A stretch of 64,000 nucleotides of DNA, taken from the NCBI RefSeq assembly GCF_027925145.1, contig NZ_AP027130.1:2062537-2126536 (forward strand), in the 5' to 3' direction. A program made the translations under genes and the position numbers. A model generated the notes under the pieces. That model was not told where the DNA came from and searched no databases. It worked only from the letters and a program-made list of their open reading frames with translations. This document shows positions 8,390 through 16,317 of this stretch, in pieces. Numbering within the stretch: the stretch's first letter is position 1; every line of letters begins with the position of its first letter. Source of the DNA: Thermodesulfomicrobium sp. WS (GTDB lineage Bacteria > Desulfobacterota > Desulfovibrionia > Desulfovibrionales > Desulfomicrobiaceae).

Positions 8390-8595
8390 TTCCGAAGTTC
8401 CAAACGGAACTCGCCGCCGGGGAGCTCGGTCACGGCAACACTCCAGCCCCGACCTTCCGCAGCCCGGGTGACATTTTCGCAGCTGGCCTCCGTATCCACC
8501 AACACCTCAATGGCACCGGAGCCCGCCTCGCTTATGGCCTGCAGGGCAAGGAGCACCGGCTGGGGGCAGGAAAGGCCCCGTGCATCCACCTTCAT
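8386..8595 (-). CDS. TusA/SirA-family sulfurtransferase-like protein
   Basis: The 69-residue protein begins MKVDARGLSCPQPVL, the diagnostic TusA motif with the persulfide-forming cysteine (Cys10) followed by Pro-x-Pro. The rest matches the single alpha/beta TusA domain in length. It probably carries a sulfane sulfur, or a selenium atom, to a partner. Its start overlaps the yedE stop as ATGA, and its end overlaps DUF3343 in the same way. Next to YedE it resembles the N-terminal part of YedF. A generic sulfur relay is the alternative. Confidence 0.9.
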   Translation of the reverse strand: MKVDARGLSCPQPVLLALQAISEAGSGAIEVLVDTEASCENVTRAAEGRGWSVAVTELPGGEFRLELRK

Positions 8596-9689
8596 GACTG
8601 CCTCCTCGTATGGAACCATCCAAGAAGCACCAGCACCAAAAGCCCGATCACCACCGCGGCCATGCCATGGGGACCGATGCCTTTGGGAGAGCTCGCCAGA
8701 CCGAAATTGTGCGACACCGCTGCCCCTACGAGCATGCCCAATCCAAAGAGCGCGGCATCGGTGTTGCCCTCGCCGGCCATGAAGAGCTGACGACCCGGAC
8801 ACCCGCCAGCCAAGGCAAAGGCCAGGCCCGCCACCAGCATGCCAGCGAAGTTCCACAACCCCATGGTATGGGCCACAGGCTGCTCTTCAAATCCAGGATG
8901 GAATTGCCCCACCACCACGTTGGTCACCAAGGCGGCGCCAAACAAGGCTACCACGCCCAAAAAGAGATGCGTATGCCGGAAAAGGATGAGATCCCGCAGG
9001 GCGCCCATGGTGCAAAAACGGCTGCGCTGGGCCAAGAACCCGATACCCAGACCCGCGGCCAAGGAGACGGTCATCGGGGCATAGGCCGCGCCGGGCCCTT
9101 TGAGAGAATACCACAGCACGCCGCTTTGGGCCTCGCCAGGAAGCGGCGGGAAAATCAGCCGCAGGGCCAAAAGACCCAGCATAATGGCCGGAAACACCAA
9201 GCCTGTTGCCACTGTCTGCGTCTGCGCCCGGCCTAGGGAAAAACCGGCCTTGAAAAAAAGTGTGCCGATCCACACCCCGGTGGCCAGGCCAGCCAATCCG
9301 AACAGGGCATTGCCATCACCGCCAGCCAGACGCAAAAACACCCGCCACGGGCAGCCCAAAAAGACCAAAGCGCCAATCATGGCGATCATGCCGAGCACAA
9401 ACCGCGTCACCGGGGCCGAGCCGCCGGAAGGTTTGAATTCTCCAAAGATCACGGCCGCCACCAATGATCCGAGCACAAAGCCCATGATCTCCGGCCGCAG
9501 GTACTGGACCACCTCGGCCCGGTGCAGGCCGATGGCGCCCGCTACATCCCGTCCAAAACAGGCCACACACACGCCCATGTTGGCAGGGTTCCCCCAGTAC
9601 TGCAGCAGGGCCGCCACAATGCCAATGATCGCTCCCACCACCACGATCCCGGTGGTCGTAGCAAAAACATTGGTCCGTCCTTGAGCCAT
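8592..9689 (-). CDS. yedE: YedE-family membrane transporter (putative Se/S)
   Basis: The 365-residue inner-membrane protein has about ten hydrophobic segments and two YeeE/YedE-type cysteine motifs: FLGCPWRVFLRLAGGD near residue 118 and AGGCPGRQLFMAGEGN near residue 315, with SRFCTMGALRD between. These conserved GCP motifs line the path of thiosulfate transporters of this superfamily. YedE is annotated as a putative selenium transporter where it occurs with YedF. The ATG at 9689 has AAGGAGGAAG upstream; the longer frame to 9812 overlaps the zinc-ribbon gene and is rejected. It heads the TusA-DUF3343-kinase-like operon. Confidence 0.88.
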   Translation of the reverse strand: MAQGRTNVFATTTGIVVVGAIIGIVAALLQYWGNPANMGVCVACFGRDVAGAIGLHRAEVVQYLRPEIMGFVLGSLVAAVIFGEFKPSGGSAPVTRFVLGMIAMIGALVFLGCPWRVFLRLAGGDGNALFGLAGLATGVWIGTLFFKAGFSLGRAQTQTVATGLVFPAIMLGLLALRLIFPPLPGEAQSGVLWYSLKGPGAAYAPMTVSLAAGLGIGFLAQRSRFCTMGALRDLILFRHTHLFLGVVALFGAALVTNVVVGQFHPGFEEQPVAHTMGLWNFAGMLVAGLAFALAGGCPGRQLFMAGEGNTDAALFGLGMLVGAAVSHNFGLASSPKGIGPHGMAAVVIGLLVLVLLGWFHTRRQS

Positions 9690-9714
9690 AGCTTCCTCCT
9701 TGGTCGCCGTATTC

Positions 9715-9924
9715 TCAGCGCTTCTGCCCCAATGCACACGGACAGAGCACCGCATCCGGAGTGTAGCGGTGCACTTTGCCACACAGTGGGCAATCCACCC
9801 GCACGAGCCCACGCACCCAGCGGGCTCCTCGCTCCGTTTCCTCCACCTGAAGACGCTCCTCTATCGTCCAGGAATGATGATAGAAGACCTCCCCACATTC
9901 TGGGCACACGAATGCAACTTCCAT
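9715..9924 (-). CDS. Small zinc-ribbon protein, unknown function
   Basis: The 69-residue protein has two cysteine knuckles, CPECGEVF near residue 8 and CPLCGKVH near residue 45, and a further CPC near the C-terminus, which suggests a zinc ribbon. It stops 25 bp before the yedE start and is probably the first gene of that operon. Its ATG follows directly after the T-run of the proB terminator hairpin, leaving only an imperfect AAGG inside the hairpin arm as a ribosome binding site, so expression may depend on readthrough. I do not recognise a named family. Confidence 0.65.
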   Translation of the reverse strand: MEVAFVCPECGEVFYHHSWTIEERLQVEETERGARWVRGLVRVDCPLCGKVHRYTPDAVLCPCALGQKR

Positions 9925-9952
9925 AAAAATAAGCGCCTTTTAAGGCGCTTAT
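9925..9952 (-). terminator. Rho-independent terminator after proB
   Basis: An 11-bp perfect inverted repeat (ATAAGCGCCTT and AAGGCGCTTAT) at 9929-9952 is followed on the minus strand by a T5 run at 9929-9925. It lies about 97 bases after the proB stop. The next codon after the T-run is the ATG of the zinc-ribbon gene. Confidence 0.85.
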
Positions 9953-10048
9953 CCGGCAGAGTCCAATTGTCTTGAAAAATCAAAAACAAAAAAATCAATA
10001 GATTCGCCCAATAGCCCCTGTCTTGCACAGAAGCACAGGAAATGGGCA

Positions 10049-11188
10049 CTAGAGCGTCTCGTCCAGGACGAGATTGTCGCGATGGATGACTTCCGGGTGC
10101 GGACAGGTGCCCAGGAGCGCTGTGATTTCCGCCGAAGAAAGCCCCTGGATGCGCCGCAGCTCCGCGGCCTTGAAATTCGTCAGCCCGACGCCGATGGTAG
10201 TACCTTCGGGGTCCACGACCTTCACCAGAGCGCCCACGCCGAACTGGCCTTGCACGCCCACGACACCGGCAGCAAGGAGGCTCTTGCCGCGGGAGCGCAG
10301 GGCCTGGGCCGCGCCTGCGTCCACCTGCACCACGCCTGCGGGGTCCAAATGGTAGGCAAGCCAGAACTTCCGCCCGGACATATTGCGTTTGGGCCGCACC
10401 CAGGTCCCCAGCGCTTCCCCGGCAAAGACCCGCTCCAAGGCAAACTTCTCCCGGCCCGAGACGATGATGGTGGGGATACCCAAACGCGCGGCCCGCCGGG
10501 CGGCCAAAAGCTTGCTGAGCATCCCGCCGGTACCGGCCTGGGTCTTGCCCCGACACATGGCGGCAAGGGGGAGACTCTCGATATCTTCAATGCACGCAAG
10601 GAGCGTGGCCGCCGGATTTTCCTGGGGATTGTCGTCAAAAACCCCGGGCGCGGACGTGAGATTTACCACCAGGTCCGCGCCCACCAGGTTGGCCACCATG
10701 ACCGACAAGGCGTCGTTGTCGCCGAACTTGAGCTCCTGCACGGCCACGGTGTCGTTTTCGTTGACCACGGGAATGACCTTCCAGGCAAGAAGCTCGGACA
10801 TGGTGTTGCGGGCGTTGAGGAAACGCTCCCGACTGCGCAGGTCGTCCTTGGTGAGCAGTACCTGGGCCGAGATCTTGCCAAAACGGGCAAAGGCCTCGTC
10901 GTAGGCATGCATGAGCCGGCTCTGCCCCACAGCGGAAGCGGCCTGCTTGTGCACCAGACAGGCGCAGGCACCACGACCCAGCACCGAGCGGCCCGCAGCC
11001 ACGGCCCCTGAAGTCACGAGCACCACCTCCAGCCCCCGGTCATGCAGGCCCGCCACCTGATCCACCAGCCGGCTCACGACCCGCATGTCCAGGCCTTCCG
11101 AACAGGTGAGCACCGCGCTGCCCACCTTGATCACCACCCGCCGGGCACCTTCCACAGCCCGACGCCGCTCTTCACGCCAATCTGCCAT
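10049..11188 (-). CDS. proB: Glutamate 5-kinase
   Basis: The 379-residue enzyme phosphorylates glutamate in the first step of proline synthesis. The amino-acid kinase domain shows VIKVGSAVLT, LVTSGAVAAG, PVVNENDTVA and the GTGGMLSKL substrate loop; a C-terminal PUA domain spans about residues 285-370. The length is that of kinase-plus-PUA ProB proteins. I chose the ATG at 11188, after a GGGGGA site, which overlaps the obgE end by 17 bp; a start 14 codons upstream is less likely. proA is not adjacent. A terminator follows at 9925-9952. Confidence 0.95.
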   Translation of the reverse strand: MADWREERRRAVEGARRVVIKVGSAVLTCSEGLDMRVVSRLVDQVAGLHDRGLEVVLVTSGAVAAGRSVLGRGACACLVHKQAASAVGQSRLMHAYDEAFARFGKISAQVLLTKDDLRSRERFLNARNTMSELLAWKVIPVVNENDTVAVQELKFGDNDALSVMVANLVGADLVVNLTSAPGVFDDNPQENPAATLLACIEDIESLPLAAMCRGKTQAGTGGMLSKLLAARRAARLGIPTIIVSGREKFALERVFAGEALGTWVRPKRNMSGRKFWLAYHLDPAGVVQVDAGAAQALRSRGKSLLAAGVVGVQGQFGVGALVKVVDPEGTTIGVGLTNFKAAELRRIQGLSSAEITALLGTCPHPEVIHRDNLVLDETL

Positions 11189-12236
11189 CCCCCTTCCCCT
11201 CGGAGTCCGGATTTGGGGCCACGCCTGCAAGTTCGGTAGTCTCCAGCATGGCCCACATAGCGGCCACTACCGCCTCCACCCCCTCGCCGTCCAGCGCGGA
11301 CATGAAGAGCGCCGAAATCCCGGCGGCGGAAAGCGCCTCGGCAAGACGCGCACGCGCCGGGGCGTCCAAGAGATCGATCTTGTTCACCACGAGGAGCTGT
11401 GGCTTTTGGGCAAGGGCCGCGTCAAAGAGGCGAAGCTCCTCGTTGAGCATGGCGAACACCGCGCCCGGATCCTCGCCTTCCACGTCCGGGGCCGCCGCCA
11501 GGTGCACGAGGAACCGGGTGCGCTCCACGTGGCGCAAAAAGGTGTGCCCCAGACCGACACCAGCATGGGCACCCTCCACCAGGCCGGGGATGTCGGCCAC
11601 CACCATGCGGGTGCCTGCAGGGTGTTCCATCACTCCAAGCTGCGGGGTGAGCGTCGTGAAAGGATAGGGCGCGATCTTGGGCCGTGCAGCAGAAATGCGC
11701 GAAAGAAATGTGGATTTTCCGGCATTGGGAAGTCCCAGCAGCCCTGCGTCGGCAAAGACCCTAAGCTCCAGACGCAGGCGCTTCTCCTCCCCGGGCTCGC
11801 CCGGCTGGGCAAAACGCGGTGTGCGCATGGTGGCGGACTTGAAGTGGGCATTACCCTTGCCCCCGCGCCCCCCGCGGGCGACGACGACCTCCTGGCCGTC
11901 GGAGACCAAATCCGCCAAAAGCACCTCGCCGTCTTCGGTCTCCTCGAAGACCAAGGTTCCCACAGGCACTTCCACGATCTTGGGGGCGCCGGCGCGGCCA
12001 AAGCACATGCCCCCCCCTCCAGGGCGGCCGTTTTCCGCCTCCTGCACCGACTGATGGCGATAGTCATACAGCGTCAAGAGCCGGCTCGAGGCCCGCACGA
12101 TGACATCGCCGCCTGCGCCGCCATCCCCGCCATCCGGGCCACCTTTGGGAACATACTTCTCCCGTCGAAAGGAGACACACCCCCGGCCCCCATGTCCCGA
12201 ACGCACAAGGATCCGGGCTTCATCCACAAAACGCAT
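11172..12236 (-). CDS. obgE: Obg/CgtA ribosome-associated GTPase
   Basis: The 354-residue protein has the glycine-rich Obg fold at the N-terminus (about residues 1-158, with GGRGGKGNAHF) and a GTPase domain with GLPNAGKST (G1), DIPGLVEGAH (G3) and NKIDLL (G4). It lacks a long C-terminal extension. It binds the 50S subunit and aids its assembly. The ATG at 12236 has GGGAGGAG upstream. The order rplU-rpmA-obgE-proB is common in bacteria. A terminator hairpin separates it from rpmA, so it may be transcribed by readthrough. Confidence 0.96.
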   Translation of the reverse strand: MRFVDEARILVRSGHGGRGCVSFRREKYVPKGGPDGGDGGAGGDVIVRASSRLLTLYDYRHQSVQEAENGRPGGGGMCFGRAGAPKIVEVPVGTLVFEETEDGEVLLADLVSDGQEVVVARGGRGGKGNAHFKSATMRTPRFAQPGEPGEEKRLRLELRVFADAGLLGLPNAGKSTFLSRISAARPKIAPYPFTTLTPQLGVMEHPAGTRMVVADIPGLVEGAHAGVGLGHTFLRHVERTRFLVHLAAAPDVEGEDPGAVFAMLNEELRLFDAALAQKPQLLVVNKIDLLDAPARARLAEALSAAGISALFMSALDGEGVEAVVAAMWAMLETTELAGVAPNPDSEGKGDGRLA

Positions 12237-12264
12237 TGGCTCCTCCCTTGCCGGCCGCTGCCCC

Positions 12265-12299
12265 AAAACACAAAAGCCGCCCGGAACTCCCGAGCGGCT
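12265..12299 (-). terminator. Terminator hairpin between rpmA and obgE
   Basis: AGCCGCCCGG at 12275-12284 pairs with CCGAGCGGCT at 12290-12299 over ten bases with one G-U pair and a five-base loop. On the minus strand TTTGTGTTTT follows. It would attenuate transcription from the ribosomal protein genes into obgE. Confidence 0.75.
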
Positions 12300-12322
12300 A
12301 GGAAAGCGAACGGGGCTTGGCG

Positions 12323-12589
12323 CTAGGCCACCGGCACCACGTTGACCCGAGTCTTCACCACATTCTTGCGGGAATACTTCTCAAACTGCACCACGCCATC
12401 CACCAGGGCGAACAAGGTATCGTCCTTGCCCTTGCCCACGTTGAGGCCGGGATGGAACTTGGTGCCCCGCTGCCGCACCAGGATATTTCCCGCGAGCACC
12501 TGCTGGCCGCCGAATTTCTTGACACCCAGCCGCCGACCTGCGCTGTCGCGTCCGTTCCGAGAACTTCCGCCTGCCTTTTTATGTGCCAT
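12323..12589 (-). CDS. rpmA: 50S ribosomal protein L27
   Basis: The 88-residue protein begins [16 protein letters not shown], the invariant L27 N-terminus without the cleaved leader seen in Firmicutes, and continues with the GVKKFGGQ and [10 protein letters not shown] motifs. It sits in the peptidyl transferase region of the large subunit. It follows rplU by nine bases, the usual pairing. Confidence 0.98.
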   Translation of the reverse strand: MAHKKAGGSSRNGRDSAGRRLGVKKFGGQQVLAGNILVRQRGTKFHPGLNVGKGKDDTLFALVDGVVQFEKYSRKNVVKTRVNVVPVA

Positions 12590-12598
12590 GACGTCCTC

Positions 12599-12916
12599 CT
12601 AGAGTGCGGCCTCGATGCCCGTCACCTTCACCAAAGTGAAGTCCTGACGGTGGCCCTGCTTTTTGCTGTAGCCCTTGCGGCGCTTTTTCTTGAAAACGAT
12701 GATCTTTTTGTCCCGGCCATGGTCCACCACCTGGCAGCGCACCACCGCGCCTTCCACCAGCGGCTGTCCCACCTTGAGACCGGACTCACCCTGCACCAAA
12801 AGCACCCGGTCCAGAGCGATCTCCGCGCCGACCTCGGCCTCCATCTTGGGCGCCTTGAACTGCAGCCCTTCTTCCACCCGGAACTGCTTCCCGCCCGTTT
12901 CTACAATCGCGAACAT
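12599..12916 (-). CDS. rplU: 50S ribosomal protein L21
   Basis: The 105-residue protein begins [12 protein letters not shown] and ends with [17 protein letters not shown] and a TLVKVTGI tail, as in the L21 family. The ATG at 12916 is preceded by GGAGG; an extended frame to 13030 runs into the promoter and is rejected. It heads rplU-rpmA-obgE-proB. Confidence 0.98.
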   Translation of the reverse strand: MFAIVETGGKQFRVEEGLQFKAPKMEAEVGAEIALDRVLLVQGESGLKVGQPLVEGAVVRCQVVDHGRDKKIIVFKKKRRKGYSKKQGHRQDFTLVKVTGIEAAL

Positions 12917-12995
12917 GGTATGATGACCTCCAAAAAAGTGAACGACGCCCGAAACATGCTGCGCGGACGTCACGCCTTGCCGTCGAGAGGGAGGC

Positions 12996-13024
12996 TTTCT
13001 GTACGCGGCGATGGCCCTGACGTC
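12996..13024 (-). promoter_or_regulatory. Sigma-70 promoter for rplU-rpmA
   Basis: On the minus strand TTGACG (13024-13019) and TACAGA (13001-12996) are separated by 17 bases. Transcription would start near 12989, giving a leader of about 70 bases before rplU. Confidence 0.65.
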
Positions 13025-13307
13025 AACCACAAAGCAAAAACTCCCATCCGGGCGTCCCGGGCCGGCACCGTGCCCAAGGAGACTGCGCCGTGCACCCGCA
13101 AATCATCCGGCGGCCACCTCCCAGCCGACGATCTGGCGCAGATTCCGGGAAAATTCCACGCCCACCTCGATGACGGTGACTTCCGGGGCGCGGTATTTGG
13201 AGGAACACGAAGCATAGCGTCCCCCTTGAGTACGGAGGAGAGGTTGCGCAGGCATCCTCCCAGCCTCCCATGCCCTGCTTTGCGCAACGCATCCCTCTGA
13301 GCCGGCA
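13025..13307. other. Intergenic stretch without a confident gene
   Basis: Between the rplU promoter and the TauE-like gene there is a 283-base stretch. A minus-strand frame of 74 codons (13327-13103) contains the plausible-looking SSKYRAPEVTVIEVG, but it overlaps the TauE gene end, lacks a good ribosome binding site and matches nothing I know. I see no strong terminator for the TauE gene here. Confidence 0.4.
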
Positions 13308-14192
13308 TCACATGCCCTTTCCCACAAACTCCATCACGTACTTGGCCGCGGTACTCAAAAGCACCAGCACCAAGCCGGCCTTGATGACCCGCGACGGCAC
13401 GAAACGCTGGCAGCGCGCCCCCAGATACATGCCCGCCATGCCGCCCAAACCAAAAAGCAGCCCCAACTTCCAGTCCGGGGCAACAGAAAGGTGCGGGTAC
13501 CACGGAGCAATGGCTTGATAGAAGATCACCCCAGCCACGGAGGTAACGCACGTGCCCATGAGGGCCGCGCCAGCCACGGCGTACACCGGCAGGCCGAATA
13601 TGGAGACAAAAAACGGGGCCACGATGGCGCCACCGCCGATGCCGTACACCCCGCCCACAACGCCCACCACCAGGCAAAGGACAAAAATCCCCCACACCGG
13701 GGCCTGATACCGCCTTCCTTGAAAGGTAAACGCCACCTGCCGCCAATTCCAGGCCTCCACCTCCACCACGCCATGGCCGGTGTCCTTTTTGCCGCCGCCG
13801 CGCCACAGGTCGCGCACCATACGCGCGCCGATATAGGCGAGCACCAGGGCGGCAAACAGCTTGAAGCGCCGCGGATCCGGCAAATAGGCCACGCGCAACA
13901 TCGCGCCGAGAAACACCCCGGGCAAGGTACCCAGCACCACGGCCCAGGTGAGCGGCCACACCATGCGCCCCTCCTTGGCGTAGCGCCACACTCCGCTGGG
14001 GATGGCCACCACGTTGAAGAGCTGGTTGGTGGCGCTCACCGAGGGGTGCACATACCCCAGCACCGACATCTGAAAAGGAAGAAGAAGAAACGCCCCGGAC
14101 ACCCCGCCCATGGAAGTGCCCAGCGAAATGGCAAAGGCCGTCAGCGGCGGCACCCACCACGCCACTTCGATACCTGCAGTGGAAAACATCAT
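13308..14192 (-). CDS. TauE/SafE-family anion exporter
   Basis: The 294-residue membrane protein has about eight hydrophobic segments and the TauE/SafE patterns SMGGVSGAFLLLPF near residue 28 and VGGVYGIGGGAIVAPFF near residue 187. Members move sulfite, sulfoacetate or related sulfur anions. GGGAGAGG precedes the ATG at 14192. Upstream lies an HcpR/CRP-like palindrome (14231-14248), so it may be controlled by a CRP/FNR-family factor. The exact substrate is unknown; a link to sulfur metabolism is likely in a sulfate reducer. Confidence 0.88.
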   Translation of the reverse strand: MMFSTAGIEVAWWVPPLTAFAISLGTSMGGVSGAFLLLPFQMSVLGYVHPSVSATNQLFNVVAIPSGVWRYAKEGRMVWPLTWAVVLGTLPGVFLGAMLRVAYLPDPRRFKLFAALVLAYIGARMVRDLWRGGGKKDTGHGVVEVEAWNWRQVAFTFQGRRYQAPVWGIFVLCLVVGVVGGVYGIGGGAIVAPFFVSIFGLPVYAVAGAALMGTCVTSVAGVIFYQAIAPWYPHLSVAPDWKLGLLFGLGGMAGMYLGARCQRFVPSRVIKAGLVLVLLSTAAKYVMEFVGKGM

Positions 14193-14230
14193 AACCCTCT
14201 CCCTCTGCTGTATTTTTTCACATATCTACT

Positions 14231-14248
14231 TTGTGATAAAAATCACAG
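14231..14248 (-). promoter_or_regulatory. HcpR/CRP-like palindromic site
   Basis: The sequence TTGTGATAAAAATCACAG contains a perfect TGTGA-N6-TCACA palindrome, the CRP-family consensus, and closely matches the TTGTGA-N6-TCACAA motif described for HcpR in Desulfovibrio. It lies about 40-55 bases upstream of the TauE-like start codon. Confidence 0.65.
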
Positions 14249-14278
14249 AATCGTCAAGCCCCTCACGGACCTCTCCTC

Positions 14279-14311
14279 AAAAAAAATCCCGGCCAGAACG
14301 CCCTGGCCGGG
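14279..14311 (-). terminator. Rho-independent terminator after the universal stress gene
   Basis: A perfect nine-base stem (CCCGGCCAG and CTGGCCGGG, 14288-14296 and 14303-14311) is followed on the minus strand by A and then T8 (14286-14279). It ends the nhaD-usp transcription unit. Confidence 0.92.
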
Positions 14312-14338
14312 AAAGCACATTTCCAGCAGTTCCAAACG

Positions 14339-14803
14339 TCATATTCCGCAGGCGTCCTGCAGATACTTATGACGCAGGTTGCGCGTCACCAGCACGGGGC
14401 ATTGGGCCCCTTGGAGCACGTGAGTCACCACACTGCCCATAATGACCCCTTCCAAGGCCGAAAGTCCCCGGGATCCAATCACAATGAGGTCGCAGTCATA
14501 CTCTTCCTGCACATCGAGGATGACATACCCCGGCCGGCCTTCACGGGCGATGAGCTCAATGCGCATGCCACAGGGCTCGAGCATCTTCTTATAATCCTCA
14601 AGCATCGCCATGGATTTCGCCTGCTCCTCTGCACGCAACATGGCAGCCTCATCTCCACCGATGGTCATATTGATAGGCTCATAGACATGCAGAAGATAGA
14701 GCACCGGATTGCGGACATTGAGTAAGTGACTCGCATATTTTGCTGCGTTGCGGGATGAATCGGATCCATCCACCGGCACTAGGACGCGTTCAATCTTGAT
14801 CAT
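14339..14803 (-). CDS. Universal stress protein (UspA family)
   Basis: The 154-residue protein opens with RVLVPVDGSDSS and ends with the ATP-binding pattern G-x2-G-x9-G-S (GSRGLSALEGVIMGSVV), so it is an ATP-binding Usp domain. GGAGGATCT precedes its ATG. It lies 28 bp after the NhaD-like gene and is followed by a strong terminator, so the two are probably co-transcribed. Its base composition is lower in GC than its neighbours. The specific stress is unknown. Confidence 0.95.
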   Translation of the reverse strand: MIKIERVLVPVDGSDSSRNAAKYASHLLNVRNPVLYLLHVYEPINMTIGGDEAAMLRAEEQAKSMAMLEDYKKMLEPCGMRIELIAREGRPGYVILDVQEEYDCDLIVIGSRGLSALEGVIMGSVVTHVLQGAQCPVLVTRNLRHKYLQDACGI

Positions 14804-14831
14804 AGATCCTCCACGAGATCATACTTCCGCA

Positions 14832-16268
14832 TTAGAGGAAGAAAATCACGGTTGTCAAAATAAAACACGGAATCAAAATTCCAATAGACCACGCCATGTA
14901 GCCGAAGAAGCTCGGCATCTTCACACCTGTAGATTCCGCGATAGAACGCACCATGAAGTTAGGCGCATTGCCGATATAGGTGTTGGCACCCATGAATACC
15001 GCTCCGGCAGAAATCGCCATGAGAGTAGTCACTTCCTGCATGAGCACCTGGGCATCACCGCCAGCGGTATTGAAGAATACCAAATAGGTCGGGGCATTGT
15101 CCAAAAAGCTCGACAGTGCGCCGGTAAGCCAAAAATACATGGCGTGGTTGGGCTGACCGTTCTCGGACACCAAGGCGATGATGCTCCGCAGCGCCCCTTC
15201 CTCGCCAGCGCGCAAGATGGCGATGGCCGGAATCATGGAAAGGAAGATGCCGGCAAAGAGCTTGGCCACCTCGCGAATGGGCTCCCAGTCGAACTCGTTC
15301 TTGCGCCGGGTCTCAAAACTGGTGGTCTTGAGGCTGATGCCCGCCAAAATGAGCAGCAGAATATCCCGCACCACGTTTTGCAACTCCACGTGCACATGGT
15401 ACACGTCAAAGCCCGTACCCGGGTTCCACATGCCACTCATGAGCACCCCGCCAACAACACCCGCCAAGAGCAGAAGGTTATGGGTGCCTTCCAACCCAAG
15501 CTTGCCCTTGGCTTGCGGCGGCGTGGGACGGCCTTCCTTGTTGAAGAGCACGGTATCCAGGACCAGGTACAGGGTCAGGAGAATGGCGGCGATCACGGCC
15601 ATGGGTACGAAGAGATGCACCGTGGTCCAGAAGAACGATACGCCCTTGAGGAAGCCCAAGAAAAGCGGCGGGTCTCCCAGCGGCGTGAGCGATCCGCCGA
15701 TATTGGCCACGAGAAAAATGAAGAACACCACGGTGTGCACCTTGTACTTGCGATGCGCGATGGCGCGAAGAAGCGGCCGGATCATGAGCATCGCCGCGCC
15801 GGTGGTCCCCATCCAGCTCGCCAAGATCGTGCCCAAAAGCAGGAGTCCTGCATTCACCTTGGGCGTGCCCACGAGGCTGCCGGTAAGGCACACCCCGCCG
15901 GCGATGGTAAAGAGTGCAAAAAGCAAAATAATGAAGGGGATGTACTCCAGAAGTGCGGTATGTACCACTTCGTAGAGGGCCAGGTCGAATCCATGGGTCA
16001 GGGCAAAGGGGACAAGAAACGCCAACCCCCAGAAGGCCGCCACCTTGCCGTAGTGATGATGCCAAAAATGCGGCACGGTAAGCGGCATGACGGCAATGGA
16101 AAGGAGCATGCAGGCAAAGGGGATGACCCACAATGCGCCCAATTCTTTTCCGATCTCCTCGGCAGCGTGATGCAAGTCTCCGCCTGCGGCCCATGCCGGG
16201 GCCAACCCGCCAAGGAGCGCCACACCAAGGAGCGCGGCCACCCATGGCCAAATCCGTCGCTGTTGCAT
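14832..16268 (-). CDS. NhaD-like sodium:proton antiporter / ion transporter
   Basis: The 478-residue protein starts with a signal-peptide-like segment ending in AWAAG, followed by about eleven to twelve membrane segments. NIGGSLTPLGDPPLFLGFL (about residue 185) and LDNAPTYLVFFN are typical of the NhaD/ArsB ion-transporter superfamily. It probably exchanges sodium for protons. The ATG at 16268 has GGAGG seven bases upstream; a longer frame to 16712 lies over bioA and is rejected. It is co-oriented with bioA and the stress protein gene. A dicarboxylate or arsenite substrate is a less likely alternative. Confidence 0.85.
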   Translation of the reverse strand: MQQRRIWPWVAALLGVALLGGLAPAWAAGGDLHHAAEEIGKELGALWVIPFACMLLSIAVMPLTVPHFWHHHYGKVAAFWGLAFLVPFALTHGFDLALYEVVHTALLEYIPFIILLFALFTIAGGVCLTGSLVGTPKVNAGLLLLGTILASWMGTTGAAMLMIRPLLRAIAHRKYKVHTVVFFIFLVANIGGSLTPLGDPPLFLGFLKGVSFFWTTVHLFVPMAVIAAILLTLYLVLDTVLFNKEGRPTPPQAKGKLGLEGTHNLLLLAGVVGGVLMSGMWNPGTGFDVYHVHVELQNVVRDILLLILAGISLKTTSFETRRKNEFDWEPIREVAKLFAGIFLSMIPAIAILRAGEEGALRSIIALVSENGQPNHAMYFWLTGALSSFLDNAPTYLVFFNTAGGDAQVLMQEVTTLMAISAGAVFMGANTYIGNAPNFMVRSIAESTGVKMPSFFGYMAWSIGILIPCFILTTVIFFL

Positions 16269-16317
16269 GCAAGGTCCTCCTGTTTTCGGTTCTTCCAAAC
16301 CTGATTGACGTTGCCCC

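Noticed and set aside
13103..13327. 74-codon minus-strand frame upstream of rplU
   Set aside because: It has no ribosome site, overlaps the TauE gene end and matches no family; kept only as a note in the intergenic entry.
14748..16304. 518-codon plus-strand frame
   Set aside because: It is antisense to the NhaD-like gene, rich in His, Gly and Arg, and without motifs.
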